Translations under genes and position numbers: made by a program
In this document: positions 5,436-6,004 of the stretch, piece after piece
Layout: each line of letters starts with the position of its first letter
Position numbering within the stretch: position 1 is the stretch's first letter
DNA from: Chloroflexota bacterium
GTDB taxonomy: Bacteria; Chloroflexota; Dehalococcoidia; Plut-88900
DNA: 6,004 nt
NCBI GenBank assembly: GCA_022566235.1
Contig: JADFJI010000151.1
Coordinates: 1-6,004 of the forward strand
Direction: 5' to 3'
The notes under the pieces: generated by a model
Database searches by the model: none
What the model saw: only the letters and a program-made list of their open reading frames with translations
Told to the model about the DNA's origin: nothing

Positions 5436-6004
5436 ATGACTAGCAATCTGACAGATGCTCAAGTTGATCGTTGGCGGCTCGTCCATGATGAAATGATGGC
5501 TGATGCTAACTGGATTGTACAAAATAAGGAACTCGACGAACGTAGATTAGTAATCCAAAGCGAAATGCTTAATCTTTTGAACCGCTTCTTAGCCCAGCAA
5601 ATACAAATTGAGGAAGTACGAGCGACGTTCGATGCCAAGACCAGAACCTCTTGGAACGCATTTGGCTTAAAGGGTATGTCTGGTGCTATGTTTCTGAATA
5701 TGCTAGTGAAAAACATACCGGATTCTCAGGCACTCACTGAAGAGCTTCGGTCAGTTCTCAATGCGCCTAATGACACTGATAATGGACGTTGGAAAATGCG
5801 AAAGTTCTTCGACTTCCTAAGAAACACAGTAGAGTCAGGCCAAGTTCAGAAACGTTTAATCCAGCCTGCCCGTACTCCATTCTTTGTAAGTTCTTGGTGG
5901 CATCTCCAGAATACGGAAGTGTGGCCGATATTTTACATATCCGCACGTCGAGTCCTCGAACAAGATGGCTTGTATTCCCCGACGTCAGACCCTGTTGATG
6001 ACTA
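5436..6004 (+). CDS. Uncharacterised protein, N-terminal part; possibly the front of a restriction/defence-type ATPase (runs off right edge)
   Basis: The frame starts MTSNLTDAQV at 5436 and is open for 189 codons to the right edge, where the last two bases are TA. The next codon could therefore be Tyr or a stop. GGGGAAGG just upstream (5426-5433) is a plausible ribosome site. The visible protein is mainly helical and charged (residues 1-65), then TFDAKTRTSWNAFGLKGMSG (64-83), MFLNMLVKNIPDSQALTEEL, and an aromatic stretch RTPFFVSSWWHLQNTEVWPIFY (146-167). No Walker motif, nuclease motif, signal peptide or membrane segment is seen. The aromatic PFFxSSWWHL...WPIFY segment reminds me of N-terminal regions found ahead of McrB-like AAA+ ATPases in restriction/defence genes; this rests on memory and is weak. 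GC content is about 45%, with many A/T-ending codons, against about 65% in the neighbouring hydrolase, which suggests horizontal transfer. I am confident that it is coding, not of its function. Confidence 0.7.
   Translation, partial: MTSNLTDAQVDRWRLVHDEMMADANWIVQNKELDERRLVIQSEMLNLLNRFLAQQIQIEEVRATFDAKTRTSWNAFGLKGMSGAMFLNMLVKNIPDSQALTEELRSVLNAPNDTDNGRWKMRKFFDFLRNTVESGQVQKRLIQPARTPFFVSSWWHLQNTEVWPIFYISARRVLEQDGLYSPTSDPVDD

Noticed and set aside
5789..5998. Short plus-strand frame inside the right-edge gene
   Set aside because: It is a different reading frame within the longer open frame from 5436, which has coherent composition and a plausible ribosome site.
1..6004. CRISPR array, tRNA/rRNA genes, transposase or integrase
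   Set aside because: No regularly spaced repeats, cloverleaf-like sequence, rRNA-like stretch or transposase/integrase motif was seen on either strand.

Overview
The window carries high-GC bacterial chromosomal DNA (about 62-67% GC in the stretches I counted by eye) holding catabolic and amino-acid-type metabolic genes. It then shifts abruptly, after about position 5280, to DNA of about 45% GC. The protein styles and the GC-rich hairpin repeats in the main intergenic gap remind me of Chloroflexota (Dehalococcoidia/SAR202-like) genomes. That placement is a recollection-based guess, not something the sequence proves.

Layout. Positions 1-3438 hold a minus-strand gene set, read right to left. 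First is a threonine-synthase-like PLP enzyme (2305-3438), then an AMP-forming acyl-CoA ligase (627-2213, preferred start), then the N-terminal 206 residues of an amidohydrolase/deaminase-type metal enzyme that runs off the left edge (1-619). The last two are 7 nt apart, and the hydrolase's Shine-Dalgarno sequence lies inside the ligase's final codons, so they look translationally coupled. A good sigma70-type -10 (TATAAT) sits about 80 nt upstream of the first gene, so the three probably form one operon.

Positions 3439-4141 form a 703-nt divergent intergenic region. It contains three consecutive GC-rich hairpins (3726-3804), a REP-like motif interrupted by a small palindrome flanked by CAAG repeats (3942-3985), and two diverged copies of a 22-nt sequence 194 nt apart. 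At its right end is a strong plus-strand promoter (TTGACA, 17 nt, TACCAT) for the next gene.

Positions 4142-5278 encode a complete Amidohydro_2 (ACMSD-like) metal-dependent hydrolase or decarboxylase with a strong ribosome binding site.

Positions 5279-5435 are a junction with two dyad-symmetric sequences and no clear terminator. From 5436 to the right edge, an open frame of 189 codons begins with AT-rich codon use. It looks like the start of a horizontally acquired gene. I tentatively connect it with N-terminal regions of restriction/defence-type (McrB-like) ATPases, but no catalytic domain is visible in this window.

How the genes might work together: the minus-strand set (PLP lyase/synthase, CoA ligase, amidohydrolase) plus the divergent ACMSD-like enzyme would suit breakdown or salvage of an amino- or carboxyl-bearing small molecule. 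Substrates cannot be read from the sequence. The most promising place for an undescribed system is the foreign-looking gene at the right edge, most of which lies outside the window.
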